This document shows positions 22,578 to 24,504 of a stretch of 24,504 nt of DNA, piece after piece. Within the stretch, counting starts at the first letter, position 1; each line of letters starts with the position of its first letter. Position numbers and translations under genes: made by a program. Source of the stretch: Firmicutes bacterium UBA5449 (GTDB taxonomy: Bacteria; Bacillota; SHA-98; UBA4971); contig DIQZ01000035.1 of the NCBI GenBank assembly GCA_002424305.1, positions 1 through 24,504 on the forward strand. Reading direction: 5' to 3'. The notes under the pieces were generated by a model that was not told the origin of the DNA, made no database searches, and saw nothing but the letters and a program-made list of their open reading frames with translations.

Positions 22578-23240
22578 TCAGTTTCCCCTGCTCCCTGCCC
22601 TTCTTGCCAATGCACCACCCAACATTTGAACCCCTTGGACCAAAATGATAAGGATAACCACTGTCGCCAGCATCACATCTCCTCGGAATCTCTGGTATCC
22701 ATATCTTACTGCAAGATCCCCGAGCCCCCCTCCGCCTATGGCACCTGCCATAGTCGAATAGCCAACCAAGTTAATGGCGGTGATTGTAACTCCTAAGATG
22801 AGTGAAGATTTTGCTTCAGGAATCAGGACCTTAATAATAATCTCCCATGGAGACGCACCCATAGCCTGGGCTGCCTCAACCACACCGGCATCGACTTCAC
22901 GAAGAGATGTTTCAACCATTCTTGCCACAAACGGAATCGCAGCTATAGTCAGCGGAACAATTGCGGCACCGGTGCCAATGGAGGTGCCAATCAAAAGCCT
23001 TGTAAATGGCATTATCGCCACCATAAGAATGACAAAAGGAATAGATCTACCGATATTAACCACAGTTGAAAGCACCTGACATATCCCTGGGTTCTCTATG
23101 ATACCTTGTTTTTCGGTGGTCACTAGAAGGACGCCGATGGGTAGTCCGAAAGCTACGGCAAGCGCACAAGATGCCCCAACCATATAGAAAGTCTCACCAA
23201 GACTGTTAATAATAATTTGAATCAGACGAGAATCAAACAC
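22578..23240 (-). CDS. metI: Methionine ABC transporter permease
   Basis: Membrane subunit of the MetNIQ importer, 220 aa with about five membrane helices. The EAA loop that docks on the ATPase is EAAQAMGASPWEIIIKVLIPEA (124-145), and the VGYSTMAGAIGGGGLGDLAVRYGYQRF stretch is a MetI signature. The start is GTG at 23240, which directly follows the metN TAG stop. CGGAG lies within the end of metN, only a few bases before, so translation is probably coupled to metN termination. No in-frame ATG near the N-terminus offers a better choice. Confidence 0.95.
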   Translation of the reverse strand: MFDSRLIQIIINSLGETFYMVGASCALAVAFGLPIGVLLVTTEKQGIIENPGICQVLSTVVNIGRSIPFVILMVAIMPFTRLLIGTSIGTGAAIVPLTIAAIPFVARMVETSLREVDAGVVEAAQAMGASPWEIIIKVLIPEAKSSLILGVTITAINLVGYSTMAGAIGGGGLGDLAVRYGYQRFRGDVMLATVVILIILVQGVQMLGGALARRAGSRGN

Positions 23241-24308
23241 CTACTCCGAACCTCCGTTTCCCTTTGCCACAAGATCTCCTACGTCGTCAATGACCTCAAC
23301 AGATACTCCAAGCCCACGCAAAAACCCTATGGACTTGTCTACTCCGTCACCCTCACCGGAGAGTTCTACAAGCATAACACCAAACGGAACTGACTTAATA
23401 TGATCAATCTGGGCAGTTAGGATGTTTATATCAACCCCGAAATCACGAACAATTGACGAAATAACCGGATGACCGGTGGACTCACCAACAAAAGACAGCC
23501 GTGCCACTCGCCTGTCAGCCGCCTTTGCTGATGCTTCAAGGATCTTGATAGCCCAATCAGGCGCGTCTATCGGGGTTGTCCCTCGGATCATAGATTTCGT
23601 CGTTTCATGGCTGGGAGACGTAAATATGTCTATGACTCGTCCGGACTCCACTACCTTCCCATCTGCGATTACCGCTACTTTGTGACATATCTGCCTGATA
23701 GCATCCATTTCGTGAGTAATCAGGATAATAGTCAATCCAAGCTCCTCATTGATTCTGTCAAGTAGCCGCAAAATTGACCGGGTTGTCTGGGGATCCAGAG
23801 ACGAGGTAGGCTCATCACACAGAAGCACTTTCGGATCATTTGCCAATGCGCGCGCAACTCCTACCCGCTGCTTTTGTCCGCCACTTAGTTGAGAAGGATA
23901 GGCATCTTCCTTATCTTCAAGACCTACGAGCTCTAAGAGTGTTCTTCCTTTCTTGATTCTCTCCGGTTTCGGCAGTCGTGCGATTTCCAAAGGAAAGACT
24001 ACATTCTCCAGGACAGTACGGGAGGCGAGCAAGTTGAAGTGCTGGAATACCATGCCTATTTTCTTTCGGACTTCACGAAGCTCTCGACTTTCTAGCGCAG
24101 TAATTTCTAACCCGTCCACGTATACTCTGCCTTCGTCAGGCACCTCCAGCATGTTGATACATCTAACAAGTGTGCTCTTCCCTGCCCCGGACAGGCCAAT
24201 TATCCCGAAAATCTCCCCCGGCGCTACGCGAAGACTCACATTTTCAAGCGCTAATACCCTGGACGGACCTGCATCGAAAGTCTTTGAAATGGACTCCAGT
24301 CTCACCAA
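23241..24308 (-). CDS. metN: Methionine ABC transporter ATP-binding protein
   Basis: ATPase that powers methionine import. It shows Walker A GLSGAGKST, Q-loop MVFQHFNLL, signature LSGGQKQR, Walker B VLLCDEPTS, H-loop THEMD, and a C-terminal NIL regulatory domain (last ~90 residues, from ARLSFVGEST) that senses methionine. The open frame reaches a TTG at 24335, but that codon lies in the T-run of the riboswitch terminator. AGAGGGG at 24326-24320 then precedes GTG 24317, TTG 24308 and GTG 24305. I choose TTG 24308 (355 aa), giving MVRLESISKTF, the usual N-terminus of the family. It is the first gene of metNIQ. Confidence 0.93.
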   Translation of the reverse strand: MVRLESISKTFDAGPSRVLALENVSLRVAPGEIFGIIGLSGAGKSTLVRCINMLEVPDEGRVYVDGLEITALESRELREVRKKIGMVFQHFNLLASRTVLENVVFPLEIARLPKPERIKKGRTLLELVGLEDKEDAYPSQLSGGQKQRVGVARALANDPKVLLCDEPTSSLDPQTTRSILRLLDRINEELGLTIILITHEMDAIRQICHKVAVIADGKVVESGRVIDIFTSPSHETTKSMIRGTTPIDAPDWAIKILEASAKAADRRVARLSFVGESTGHPVISSIVRDFGVDINILTAQIDHIKSVPFGVMLVELSGEGDGVDKSIGFLRGLGVSVEVIDDVGDLVAKGNGGSE

Positions 24309-24333
24309 TCCTGACACATCCCCTCTAAGATGC

Positions 24334-24361
24334 AAAAAACCCTCCCCGCAGTGGGAAAGGG
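24334..24361 (-). terminator. SAM-riboswitch expression-platform terminator
   Basis: On the minus strand CCCTTTCCC (24361-24353), loop ACTGC and GGGGAGGG (24347-24340) form a GC-rich stem with a bulge, followed by TTTTTT (24339-24334). GGGAAA in the aptamer 3' side (24389-24384) can pair with TTTCCC of the 5' arm as an antiterminator. With SAM bound, the aptamer would hold that strand and termination would occur. Confidence 0.8.
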
Positions 24362-24387
24362 CCTAAACTTCAGTGATGCCTTGTTTC

Positions 24388-24504
24388 CCTCATCTGCCGG
24401 ATTAATCCCTTGGATTCATCCGCTGGAATTGGCACCTCTCCGCAATACAGCCCAAACGCAAGTGGGCCGTGATAACAGAAGGTTGCCGGGCTTCATTGGG
24501 CCAG
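24388..24504 (-). promoter_or_regulatory. SAM-I (S-box) riboswitch aptamer, 5' end cut by the window edge
   Basis: The minus strand reads CTGGCCCAATGAAGCCCGGC then AACC, followed by a variable P3 hairpin, GGTGCCAATTCCAGCGGA, a P4 hairpin built on GGATGAATCC..GGATTAATCC, and GGCAGATGAGGG. This is the conserved order of the S-box core (P2-pseudoknot, J3/4, P4, P1 3' strand). The 5' strand of P1 and the kink-turn region lie beyond base 24504. It controls metNIQ, switching the importer off when SAM is plentiful. Confidence 0.95.

Noticed and set aside
22295..22796. Plus-strand frames across the metI-metQ gap
   Set aside because: They are antisense shadows of the metQ and metI coding sequence with no start signals.

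Overview
The window looks like chromosome from an endospore-forming, low-to-mid GC Firmicute of the clostridial type. The evidence is spoIVA and spoVK, strong GGAGG ribosome sites with frequent TTG/GTG starts, an S-box (SAM-I) riboswitch, and two gene orders also known from Bacillus: folE/spoIVA/hup, and spoVK-GTPase-ynbB. Nearly everything is on the minus strand. Only an arsR/radical-SAM pair (19.6-21.4 kb) reads rightwards. The lineage below phylum cannot be fixed from this sequence alone.

Layout: (1) 1-3.1 kb holds tRNA-Leu, a canonical methylthioribose-1-phosphate isomerase (mtnA), a patatin-like esterase, acylphosphatase and tRNA-Pro with its terminator. (2) 3.1-4.03 kb is non-coding and dominated by about 16 copies of a ~20-bp dyad element with centres spaced mostly 32 or 40/41 bp apart, i.e. 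near whole helical turns. It most resembles IS21-type transposon-end repeats without the transposase genes. (3) 4.03-7.5 kb holds a formate/nitrite-type channel lacking the usual pore histidine, then HU, spoIVA (with a sigma-E-like promoter) and folE. (4) 7.5-10.5 kb holds a YprB-type RNase H-fold nuclease, a secreted DUF4139 protein and speD. (5) 10.6-14.4 kb is an overlapping run spoVK, small GTPase, duplicated DDxxDxxxD membrane protein, tiny membrane protein and ynbB-like PLP enzyme, behind a sigma-E-like promoter. (6) 14.5-19.5 kb is lepA-hemW followed by a divergent MTA-phosphorylase-family enzyme and a second, divergent MtnA-family isomerase. (7) 19.5-21.6 kb is arsR plus a radical SAM enzyme of unknown function. 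(8) 21.7-24.5 kb is metNIQ (methionine ABC importer) under a SAM riboswitch whose 5' part lies outside the window.

A common thread is sulfur/SAM metabolism. metNIQ imports methionine under SAM control. speD decarboxylates SAM for polyamine synthesis, which yields MTA. The phosphorylase and one or both isomerases can salvage MTA or a related deoxynucleoside. HemW and the radical SAM enzyme consume SAM and release 5'-deoxyadenosine, a plausible substrate for the divergent phosphorylase/isomerase pair. The second thread is sporulation. The best candidates for undescribed biology are the spoVK-linked GTPase/membrane-protein module, the helically phased repeat array, and the divergent phosphorylase/isomerase pair.
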